DNA of 64,000 nucleotides from Diphasiastrum complanatum (Eukaryota > Streptophyta > Lycopodiopsida > Lycopodiales > Lycopodiaceae). The position numbers and the translations under genes were made by a program. The notes under the pieces were generated by a model, which was not told where the DNA came from, did not search any database, and worked only from the letters and a program-made list of their open reading frames with translations. The DNA is taken from NCBI GenBank assembly GCA_029204225.1, contig CM055092.1, positions 14,835,059 through 14,899,058 of the forward strand. The letters run 5' to 3'. The first letter of the stretch is position 1. Each line of letters begins with the position of its first letter. Shown in pieces: positions 35,640 to 43,696 of this stretch.

Positions 35640-36577
35640 ACAAGTGAAAGACGGAATTGAGACTATGAAAATGAGCATAAATGGACCATGGAAGCGATTC
35701 TAGGAGGTTTTTCTAATAGCTTCGATGCAAAGTATTAAAGCTATGATCAGTTGCCTTGGGAATTCGACATTAGTTGATGCTTCGTTTACTGAATAATTTG
35801 GAATTGCGATCTTGTTTTTTTAACTTGATGCGATCGAACTGTTGTACGGCACTTTGTTTATGTCTACGTTTTATGTAGGAGTTTCAGGAGAATCGTTTGC
35901 TTCTCCCCTGCATGTTGACCATTTGCTTGATCGGCGAGAAGATATGATCAGCTAGCTACTCACAGTTGAAGATTCGGACTCTCGGAGATTACGATTACTT
36001 GGACGAAGCCACGTACTATTGCCAGAAAATCTCCACGCTTGGCGATCCACGGAAACATAATTTATCTTTGAGACTTTGGTTTTTTAGAATTAAAAACTAG
36101 GATATGATATTTTCTTCTAGTACTTGTCATGATGTTAGGTCTATATATCTCGATTTGATCAAAGGTTCGTCACATCCTCCATTGAACCTTCGCTGATACC
36201 GGGTATAATTGGCACCATGACTGGCTTTGAAATGCTTTTTTGATTTGTACGTCGTCTCTTATAATATTAGCTCCTATCTCGTATACATTGATTTATTTAA
36301 ATATCTGCCACAGCTTATGTTATTCCTTGAATATGCATGAAATCAGAAGTTCGATATTTGGCCGTTAAAAACACGTAGATGAAGATGCTATTTGGCGGTT
36401 AAAACTACGTTTAAAATAAAAACTGCTTTGCGAGAGCGTCTCACATTTGTTAAGTTTTTCGAGCTGGCTTGAATGATAATTCCTGCAACGATTCTGTAAT
36501 GAGATACGACAACAGGTTCTTCGTACAAGGATTTGGGATTAGAAGTTCGAGACCTTCTGGATCCGCTGGTTTCCATC
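35640..36577 (+). other. Upstream region of the SHOC1-like gene
   Basis: AT-rich sequence between the GC-rich duplication and the proposed start codon at 36578. It should hold promoter and 5' UTR of the SHOC1-like gene, but no element can be named. Confidence 0.4.
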
Positions 36578-37099
36578 ATGCGTTCACGTTATCGGGGTAT
36601 AGATTACTACGCCGTAGCTGCAAGGAAATGTCAAGAAAAATACATAAAGAGTCTTCTTCATGTTCCGCGCTTGCCAAATATTCTCGAAGACGGTGACGTG
36701 CAAGGATATTGGTTTCTAAAATACTTTATAGCAGATTGGATGTTCTCTGAAAACTCGGCAACTCATGTCTCGTTGGAAACGTCAGTCAAGATTAATGAAA
36801 TATGTGGTCCAGAAGTGAAGAAGATTTTTCTGTCGAGCGTTTTACCCTCGAAGAAGTCTATTCCTTGTGCATACAAATCTCAGTCTACAAATAGCGAAAA
36901 CGGATTTCTACATGAGGGAAGTGCAGGTTCCGATGCAAAACGAAAGAATGAGAGCAACAATGATCTTCTGGAGGATTATGAGGAGGAATTACAAAGTGAG
37001 ATTGAAAACACCACCTTCGAGCTCGTTATCTCAACAGAGAACTCGATATACAAATGTACGCCGCCTTTAGAGTCCATGGTTGTTGAGTGGCCCGAACAG
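36578..37099 (+). CDS. SHOC1: Proposed N-terminal exon of SHOC1-like protein
   Basis: From the ATG at 36578 the frame reads MRSRYRGIDYYA and, a little later, LLHVPRLPNILEDGD. Plant SHOC1 proteins begin MRTRF..(D/V)DYF and soon have a (V)PRLP-like segment, so I take this as the start, in preference to the ATG at 36533 in the same frame. An acidic patch (LLEDYEEELQSEIENTTFEL) follows. A donor GAACAG|GTGATT at 37100 ends the exon in phase 0; without splicing, TAG stops the frame at 37136. The next large exon (43697) needs phase 2, so at least one exon lies between. Assignment rests on short motifs and on position. Confidence 0.5.
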
Positions 37100-37483
37100 G
37101 TGATTAATCCTCCAACTTTAAATAGAACCATGTAGTTCTATGCATTTGCTGACTGCACACGTTTAACGTATATGTCTCTCATTATGGCATATGGCACGGT
37201 TTAATATTACCAAAAAGCATTATGGCATATGAAACTACAATGTATTCAAGTTTTGGTTTTGTAAGTGATGCATTGCGCTCTCTTCATTACAAAGTTATTA
37301 GATATTCAATTTAGCCAATTTGCTTGGGCTTCTATCTCGCCAACCGGATCATAACTTCACAAAGTCAATAGTTGGAACGGGTGGTGTCCTTGAACCACAT
37401 TCCATCTTTGACATATGTGGATGAAGTTTTACTACCTTGGTTGAAGTAGCTCCTTATTAGACCACCTATTCCCTTGTTTGGTT

Positions 37484-37531
37484 TTACGTTACGTGGGGGG
37501 GAAGGCTCGAGGGCTTCGGGCCTTCCCCTAC
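37484..37531. repeat. Inverted repeat (TTACGT...ACGTAA)
   Basis: TTACGTGGGG and GGAAGGC on the left pair with GCCTTCCCCTACGTAA on the right across a short CGAGGGCTTCGGG centre. Another palindromic word, CCGTACGGTACGG, follows at about 37571. Confidence 0.75.
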
Positions 37532-37712
37532 GTAATGCCATTGTGCGAAGTTTTTTGTTTTTTTTTTGGCCGTACGGTACGGCCGTACGCGCGGACCAAT
37601 TTTATTTATTTATTTATTTTTCAGTTTTTTGCCGTTTTTTTTTCTCAAATTTTTTTACGTTTGTGGTGGAAGGTGATGTGGACGGCCAATGACGGGCTGC
37701 CACATAGCACAT

Positions 37713-37771
37713 GCACATTCCATCGGAGAGAGGAGAGAGAACGTGCATTCCACCGGAGAGAGGAGAGAGAA
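37713..37771 (+). repeat. 30-bp purine-rich tandem duplication
   Basis: Two units of GCATTCCAYCGGAGAGAGGA followed by GAGAGAA, 30 bp apart. Confidence 0.9.
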
Positions 37772-38159
37772 TGACAGATTCCTAGGAGAGAGAAAATTGG
37801 ATGGACATTATGCTCCTGGAGGTGGTCCCAAAATACAAAGGACACCTGAGCACAAGGCATTACGGTACGAAAACTGGTCATTAAGTCCATGACGTCTCTA
37901 GCATGCGGCTGGATGCCCTTTATTCTTCATTCCAACTTCCCATAGTAACAAAAGATTATTTCTCGAATAATGTGGAAAGAACAGCTTGACTTGAGTTTGT
38001 CTAATCCTTCGCGGCACTTGGCAATGAGCTTTCAATATTTGAGTTTAATCTTGGAAAAACATTACCACGTGACAAATACAAGCTATTGGGACATGGAACT
38101 TCTGTAAGCTTGAAGATAGGGACCAGGTGAAGAATACCTTTCCAACGGGTGGTGGGTGC

Positions 38160-38560
38160 AAGTTTTTTTGGGGGGGGGAGGGGGGGTGTTAGGCTCGGGA
38201 ATGCTGTGCACCCGAGGGCCCACACCTTCCACAGGCGGAAGGGCCGAGGATCCGGCCCTTCCCCGACGTGAATTCATTTTTTACATTTTTTTTCTTTTGT
38301 TGTAAATTTTTTTTACATGCACCTTTTGGGTGAAAGGTGTGTAAAAAAAGGTAAATTTTATTACAAGCACCTTGGTGGGGGGGAAGGTCCTGCTCCGAGG
38401 CCCTTCCGTCCCGGAAGATTGTGCGCCCGAGGGCGCACATTCTTCCGCGGGCGGAAGGGCCGAGGAGCCGACCCTTCCCTTGCTCGAATTCTGTTTTTAC
38501 ATTTTTTTTTTTTGACGTAAACTTTTTTTACACGCACCTTCCGGGGGGGGGTTAAGTGGT
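38160..38560. repeat. GC-rich repeat units with CGGAAGGGCCGAGGA hairpins
   Basis: Two units about 216 bp apart each hold GCRCCCGAGGGC, GGCGGAAGGGCCGAGGA and a complementary CCCTTCC (38236 and 38452). Each then has a T-rich tail ending TTTTTTTACA(T/C)GCACCTT. Each can fold as a GGAAGGGCC/GGCCCTTCC hairpin. Confidence 0.75.
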
Positions 38561-38642
38561 GAACCTTGCTCTCCCCTCCAATAACAAAACATAAATTTTT
38601 TATCTAATTTGAATTTAGACAATAAAGGCTTGGCCCTCCAAA

Positions 38643-38693
38643 TGAAAAGGCCTTTCATATGGAATGATGTGGATTTCATATGGAATGATGGAA
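38643..38693 (+). repeat. Short tandem repeat
   Basis: TTTCATATGGAATGATG occurs twice, 21 bp apart. Confidence 0.85.
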
Positions 38694-40320
38694 GGACCTG
38701 GGCTTTCAAATTGTGGGTTAACTTGCAAAATAAGAAATGCCCTGAACTCTTCCATGTGAAACTACCCTAATTGCTTGTCCCCCAAGGACGGACATAAAAC
38801 CTGAGATATTGACCCAGGCTGGTGAAACCTTGAATAACCACCCATCCATCTCCACTGACCCCCGGGGATGTACGACAGCTTGGATATTCCAGGTTAGAAG
38901 CTATCAGAAGGAGGAAAATACTCTCCTAAATTTCGATAATCATGATTTATGAGTTGCTTCTTGATTTCTCTCAGGCCGTCTTAGTAAAAATGTGGATTTT
39001 CGCCCAATTTCACATCAGTGGGGACGAGCCCAACTATGTTGATATTATGAATATTTCCACGATCGCTAGGACGATATGCTTTAGGCTGGGTCGTTTGATA
39101 CGAGTAATCTTGATTTCCCTCCCGAGTAACCTCTGAAGTCTTTCCCTCTTGGCGACAGCTACTATAGTCTGTAAAATTCTTGTTAATATAGTTATTCATT
39201 TGCTTGTTTTCTGGGACATTGGGTCCAATTAAAATGCATAGTGTCCTAAATGTTTCATTTTAGTAGCTAACAGACTTGCACAAAATTTGTCAATTGATTT
39301 CTTTGATTTCTACTTTAAATGTATAGTGGTGACTTAGGTTCTCTTTTACTATTTCTTTATAATATGTTTGTATCCAGGTCCCCCCTTTGGGATAATAGCT
39401 ATCTTATCCATCTTGTTTATAGCACTCGTGTAATTGTCGACACTTTGTGTGTGCTCCGAGAATCTGAGAATGTCCCATCTTTGTGCAGGTCATGGCCCCT
39501 TGTTGCGTAGGATCGAGAGACAGATCTTGGATTTCGAGCGCAGACATGGATGTTTCATTGGATCTCAAGGTGAGTATGACCGTTGACGAGTTTTTGCTGG
39601 AGTCGCTCACATAGTGGGGTATGATGGGAAATTATTGCTCTTGCCACTCGCATCCTTGCTCAAGATTGTTTCGCTTTGGCTTGTGAGCGAAACTGGAGCA
39701 CTTGATCTCTTATGCACATAAAGAGATGCAATAGCCACAGCGTTCCCCAGCTGAACAGGTTGGTTTATTGCAACACCAACCTGAGGCTAATCGGGCACAT
39801 GCATAGAGATGGTACACCTAGGCGGGTGAATCTCGAGGAGTGCCTTACATCCACGAACACTGTAGTAGGCCCTGCACACATAGAGGTTGCGGCTAATGAT
39901 GAGATCTTTTCGGAGTATCATCACGAGCTGGCACGTCATGATAGGAGGCAACTTTTATTTCGTGTCGCAGTCCATCTATCATACTCATGTACTTGGCCAT
40001 TGGCCCACTCCTTGATATATATCAGAGCTTTACTGTTTATGACATCAAACATATTGATCATTCTCATGAGGCATGTGTGGAATGTGGCTCATTTTCCATG
40101 TTTTTGTATCATATATACAACATTGTAGCATTTATTATGTGATTACTTTCAAGTTTCAATTTTGGTATGCAACATGCTCAAGTCTAAATGCTTTGTTTAG
40201 TTAGTGAATGTACTATGCTCTACAATGTGTTTGGAATTTTTTTGACATCCTTAAATTGTTTTGTTTTCCCACCCTAACACATACATAAGAAAAAAAGACC
40301 AAAGAAGTAAATTTTTTTTT

Positions 40321-40344
40321 GGAGCGTTCCAATTGGAACGCTCC
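40321..40344. repeat. Perfect 24-bp palindrome
   Basis: GGAGCGTTCCAA is followed immediately by its exact complement TTGGAACGCTCC. Several further GGAAC/GGAATG words follow up to 40411. Confidence 0.95.
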
Positions 40345-40482
40345 CGGATCTCGGAACCGTTCCGGAATGCTTGTTTTGGAATGCTCCTAGAATGTTGTGC
40401 TTTGGAATGTAGTGCTTCTATGGAGACAACACATGAATGTTTTTTTTCCCATGACAATCAGCTAAATCTTCTTTCATAATAG

Positions 40483-40569
40483 GTTGTTGGGCTTCAATTG
40501 TTCATTCTTCATCAACATTCCGTCAAGAAGAGTTTTAAGGATGACGAACTTCAACTTCTTGTTTTGAAG
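40483..40569 (+). CDS. Candidate internal exon of the SHOC1-like gene (tentative)
   Basis: The acceptor is TAATAG at 40482 and the donor is TTGAAG|GTAAGG at 40570. The 87 bases between are open in phase 0 (VVGLQLFILHQHSVKKSFKD, DELQLLVLK). This could follow the phase-0 end at 37099. I cannot confirm similarity to SHOC1, since this part of the family is poorly conserved. Confidence 0.3.
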
Positions 40570-40689
40570 GTAAGGCTCTCAATTCTTTTGTCTTTTGTAC
40601 CACTTTGAGGCGGCTAGAAGTTTTTCATTATCTCATGGTCATGCACAAAAGTTTGAATTAGGAAGACCAAAATTATATGTTATTCATAG

Positions 40690-40721
40690 AGGAAGCAAGC
40701 TGAGAAAGCAATGATGATAGG
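40690..40721 (+). CDS. Candidate 32-bp micro-exon of the SHOC1-like gene (tentative)
   Basis: The acceptor is TTCATAG at 40689 and the donor is ATAGG|GTATGC at 40722. It reads RKQAEKAMMI plus two bases, converting phase 0 to phase 2, exactly what the exon at 43697 requires. Support is splice logic only. Confidence 0.28.
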
Positions 40722-41232
40722 GTATGCTCAATTCAGAGTTTTGTGGTCTACCATTTACAATAATGTCAAAATGTTTCCAACTTTGTATCTTCAATCCTTG
40801 GTAATAATGATTCATTATGTCTAAAACCTACTCAGCATGTTCTTGTGGAAAAGATCATTCAGGCAAACTATTATATGGAATATAGGCCACCTTTTAAGAC
40901 CTATGTTGAAAGAAGTTGATAAATATTATGAAGCTCCTTCATCATAAAAGTTGCCTATAGTGTTGATGATGTGGCCACTATGTTATGTCTTTGAAAAGAT
41001 CCTACTATTTAAGTTATTCTCCAATGAAGCTACTAATACTTTTGAAACTCATATTGGCAAACATAAAAATCAAAAAAATGGTAGAAAATATTGGTATGGC
41101 TCACACTAAACCTTCATAATTTCTCAAAAGTGAGTCCTATGTCGTTTATAAATAGCACCAACACAGAAAAAAGAGCTGAAGGAATTGGTCTTGGCTTCTC
41201 CTCAAGATGTAGTTCTTATAATATGTCATTTA

Positions 41233-41376
41233 TGTTAGAAATCCATAAATCATAATATGGATGGACAGACTAGGATTCGAACCCAGGAACTCCCTCATAT
41301 CGGATGGGATGCTCTACCACTGAGCTATCCGCCTTGTTTGATAGTTCTCTCTAGAGTGTGGATTGATATTCCAACA
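41233..41376 (-). repeat. TRIM 3' LTR (left copy)
   Basis: 144 bp. On the minus strand it runs TGTTGGAATATC...TTTCTAACA. It includes tRNA-like unit 41262-41334, whose first acceptor pair is lost (A-C), while its fourth pair is C-G. Confidence 0.93.
41262..41334 (-). other. tRNA-like unit in TRIM 3' LTR
   Basis: Minus-strand A box TAGCTCAGTGG and B box GGTTCGAATCC both fit Pol III consensus exactly. The D-arm and T-arm fold perfectly. It differs from the other copy at four bases. Confidence 0.8.
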
Positions 41377-41477
41377 CCCCCCCTCAAGCCGCACTTGGTT
41401 GGGGTCCTAGCTGTCACCTGCCCCACAACTTGGGCCACCTAACCATGGCTTTGACACCATGAATTGTTAGGTCTAAA

Positions 41478-41492
41478 TTGGCTCTGATACCA
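41478..41492 (-). promoter_or_regulatory. TRIM primer-binding site
   Basis: The minus strand reads TGGTATCAGAGCCAA, a perfect initiator-tRNA-Met site touching the 5' LTR. Confidence 0.93.
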
Positions 41493-41636
41493 TGTTAGAA
41501 ATCCATAAATCATAATATGGATGGACAGACTAGGATTCGAACCCAGGACCTCCCTCATACCGGATGGGATGCTCTACCACTGAGCTATCCACCCTGTTTG
41601 ATAGTTCTCTCTAGAGTGTGGATTGATATTCCAACA
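41493..41636 (-). repeat. TRIM 5' LTR (right copy)
   Basis: 144 bp. It abuts the primer site on its left, as expected for a minus-strand element. Confidence 0.93.
41522..41594 (-). other. tRNA-like unit in TRIM 5' LTR
   Basis: 73 nt on the minus strand. The 7-bp acceptor stem GGGTGGA/TCTGTCC pairs throughout using G-U pairs. The D-arm is GCTC/GAGC, the T-arm CTGGG/CCTAG has loop TTCGAAT, and the discriminator is A. The anticodon arm has stem TCCC/GGGA around 11 bases, longer than a normal arm, so it is unlikely to be a working tRNA. A and B boxes are intact. Confidence 0.82.
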
Positions 41637-41907
41637 ATCTAGATTCTTGAAATGTTGTTGTGATTTCACAAGCATAAACTAGCTGAAAACTGTGTTATGT
41701 CCACGGACTATATCAAAAGGGACACAACCAAGAAACTTGGATACTACAATGAATCAATGATTAAGCATAAAAAATGCATAAACAAATACCATTGATTGCC
41801 TATTTAGGTTACATTTTCTTTTTATAACAAGCTATGATAATATGTATTGAATTGGTTTATTTTGCATGATGATATAAGAACTCCTATTAGTTGTGTATGC
41901 TATGTAG

Positions 41908-42010
41908 GTGGTAGCCTTAATGGTTGAGCTGTTAATTCACCCCAAATTGGCTGGCTCAGCCTTGAATCAGGTGGTTCGAACATTTGAGGAAATTTTTGTT
42001 GTTGGATTTT
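41908..42010 (+). mobile_element. tRNA-derived SINE-like head
   Basis: TAGCCTTAATGGTTGAGC (41912-41929, A-box-like) and GGTTCGAAC (41973-41981, B-box core) are about 45-60 bp apart on the plus strand, the spacing of a Pol III tRNA-type promoter. No tail or target duplication was resolved. Confidence 0.45.
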
Positions 42011-42699
42011 GTTATAGCCAAAGGCAAGTGTAGATTCAAAGCCATTTATACTCTAAAGTCTAACTAACTAGTAACAGTCTCTACATTGAGGACACCAAAT
42101 GTCACTTTTAGGCTTGGTTGAGTGTTTGCACGTTTTTAGGCAAATTGGGCTTGAAAAAGTGCGCCCTCCTACATGTTTTTTGGCTGTTCTGATCTCGCAC
42201 GTGTGAATCCTAGGTGGCAGGTTGACATGGCAAGAGTCTTGTTCACTAGGTCTTCCTCTGTACTGAGCTTTACAGCACCCAATTTGGTGTCCTGTAGCCA
42301 AAGTTATGATCATCTGAAGTTTTCCAATTTTGTGAGCAAAATTGGTAGAATTTCAAATTGTTCTGATTGCATGCAAGTCAATTTCCTATTTTGTGGTGTT
42401 GCGCTTGCATGGAATGTATGCATGTTGATTCTTAGAGGGATTCTGACATGCATAGGTGGTTTAGATCTGTTTTGAGTGGTTATCCGCATGTACTTTGACT
42501 GATAGATACAAAACTGGGTTTTATAGCTAACAATTTCTGTAGAACTTGATTTTACGTAAAATTCCGTAATTGTGAAAAATCAGTTTAATGTCGCATGTCT
42601 TGCATGCTTGATGGAATTAATGTAGGAAAGTTAAGAATCGCACAGTGAATCGAATTTTCGATTTCGGTTGCTTAATAACTGACAGTGGTTTTTTACGAG

Positions 42700-42718
42700 A
42701 TTCATGAGAGAGAGAGAG

Positions 42719-42771
<53 letters not shown>

Positions 42772-42981
42772 GCAAAGGAATCAGTGAATCAACTGTCGCA
42801 AAAGCCCTCCTCCTCTGTTGGAGTGCCAGGTTTGGGGGCAGTGGCACACTGCTATGCCTATTGCCAATAGACATAGCAGTGCTTGCAGGCAACCGATGAT
42901 GTCATGAATCATAACAACGCACGACTTGAAGATGTGCTTGTATCAATAGGGGGCAACTTATTTAGCTATTGCTACGATACT
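42700..42981 (+). repeat. GA-linked duplicated segment, copy 1
   Basis: A (GA)n run (42707-42760) is followed by a CGAG run, then GGAATCAGTGAATCA, CCTCCTCCTCTG, GAGTGCCAGG and TAGCTATTGCTAC. The same words recur in order at 43170-43411. This copy alone holds a near-perfect 35-base palindrome (42847-42881, 16 of 17 pairs, one-base centre). Confidence 0.88.
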
Positions 42982-43169
42982 TGCATGTCTACCTCATTGT
43001 GCTACCGGTGACATCTCCTGCCACAATGATTAAATGACACCAAACTGGATCTCTTGCCCTCACCATCTCTCAATAATCAAACACCCTATAATAAATACAT
43101 ACTCAAGAAGAAACCTAAATTCTATAAGTAAGTACCTAGAGCCTAAGTTTTAACTTCTGGTACCTATTT

Positions 43170-43174
43170 TCCTC

Positions 43175-43221
<47 letters not shown>

Positions 43222-43411
43222 AGAAGTGTTCAGGAATCAGTGAATCACCTATAGAAGAAGGATGGGCCTCCTCCTCTGCCTGAGTGCCAGGTCTGGGGGC
43301 ACTGTTGTGTCTCTTGGTGCTTGCGGGCAATTGGTGACGTCATAACCACACATGAGTTGACGGTGTGCTTGTATCCATGGTGGGCCACCTGTCTAGCTAT
43401 TGCTACAACGC
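43170..43411 (+). repeat. GA-linked duplicated segment, copy 2
   Basis: A (GA)n run (43177-43219) is followed by the same ordered words as copy 1, without the palindrome. It lies about 280 bp before the main SHOC1-like exon. Confidence 0.88.
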
Positions 43412-43696
43412 TATCTCAGCAAATGTTATATAGATCAAGTTGATCCTGCATTTTTCTCTTTTTGGAAAAATAGGATTGTAACTAGTTACTGCAGTCCATA
43501 TTTCGTGTTTGAGATGTAGCTGCAGATATTGACAGGTAGCATTGTTTCGTTGCCTTTGCAATGTTTCTCCATGTAAGATGTGTGTTCCATTTATTTTGAG
43601 TTTTTCCAGATTTCCAAAAAATGGTTTTTGGTCTGACATGGACAATAAGATTTTTATTATTATATGCTTAAAGCCTCCATAATTCTGAATGCACAG

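Larger units (their letters stand above)
37100..40482 (+). other. SHOC1-like intron with GC-rich inserts
   Basis: The intron includes the inverted repeats and GC-rich repeats listed separately. The open frame at 39712-40128 matches nothing I know. Confidence 0.4.
41233..41636 (-). mobile_element. Complete TRIM with tRNA-like sequence in both LTRs
   Basis: A 404-bp minus-strand miniature LTR retrotransposon with two 144-bp LTRs (41233-41376, 41493-41636) that differ at four positions, each with TG...CA ends. The 116-bp non-coding interior has, next to the right-hand (5') LTR, the complement of TGGTATCAGAGCCAA (41478-41492), the initiator-tRNA-Met primer site. Next to the left-hand (3') LTR is a polypurine tract (complement of CCCCCCCTCAA). 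Flanks are ATTTA and ATCTA, a 5-bp target duplication with one change. Each LTR contains a tRNA-like unit with A and B boxes. There is no run of four T in the sense strand of the whole element. It lies in a SHOC1-like intron. Confidence 0.92.

Noticed and set aside
35115-35660. 181-codon open frame and antisense frames over the GC-rich repeat
   Set aside because: The frames exist in several phases only because of GC-rich tandem DNA with few stops; there is no domain.
36533-36577. Upstream in-frame ATG as SHOC1 start
   Set aside because: SHOC1 proteins begin MRxR; the ATG at 36578 gives that start, so the extra 15 residues are unlikely.
39712-40128. 138-codon open frame
   Set aside because: No recognised motif and no splice or conservation support; probably chance or an eroded transposon.
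41262-41594. Two tRNA genes about 260 bp apart
   Set aside because: Both tRNA-like units lie inside identical LTRs of a TRIM and have an enlarged anticodon loop without a credible anticodon, so I do not call them functional tRNAs.
41233-41636. Cassandra TRIM or hammerhead retrozyme
   Set aside because: No 5S rRNA-like sequence is present in the LTR, and no hammerhead core (CUGAUGA with GAAA) was seen.
42617-42892. Open frame encoding long Ser-Leu or Arg-Glu repeats (also at 43136 and 50555)
   Set aside because: These are translations of GA/CT microsatellites.
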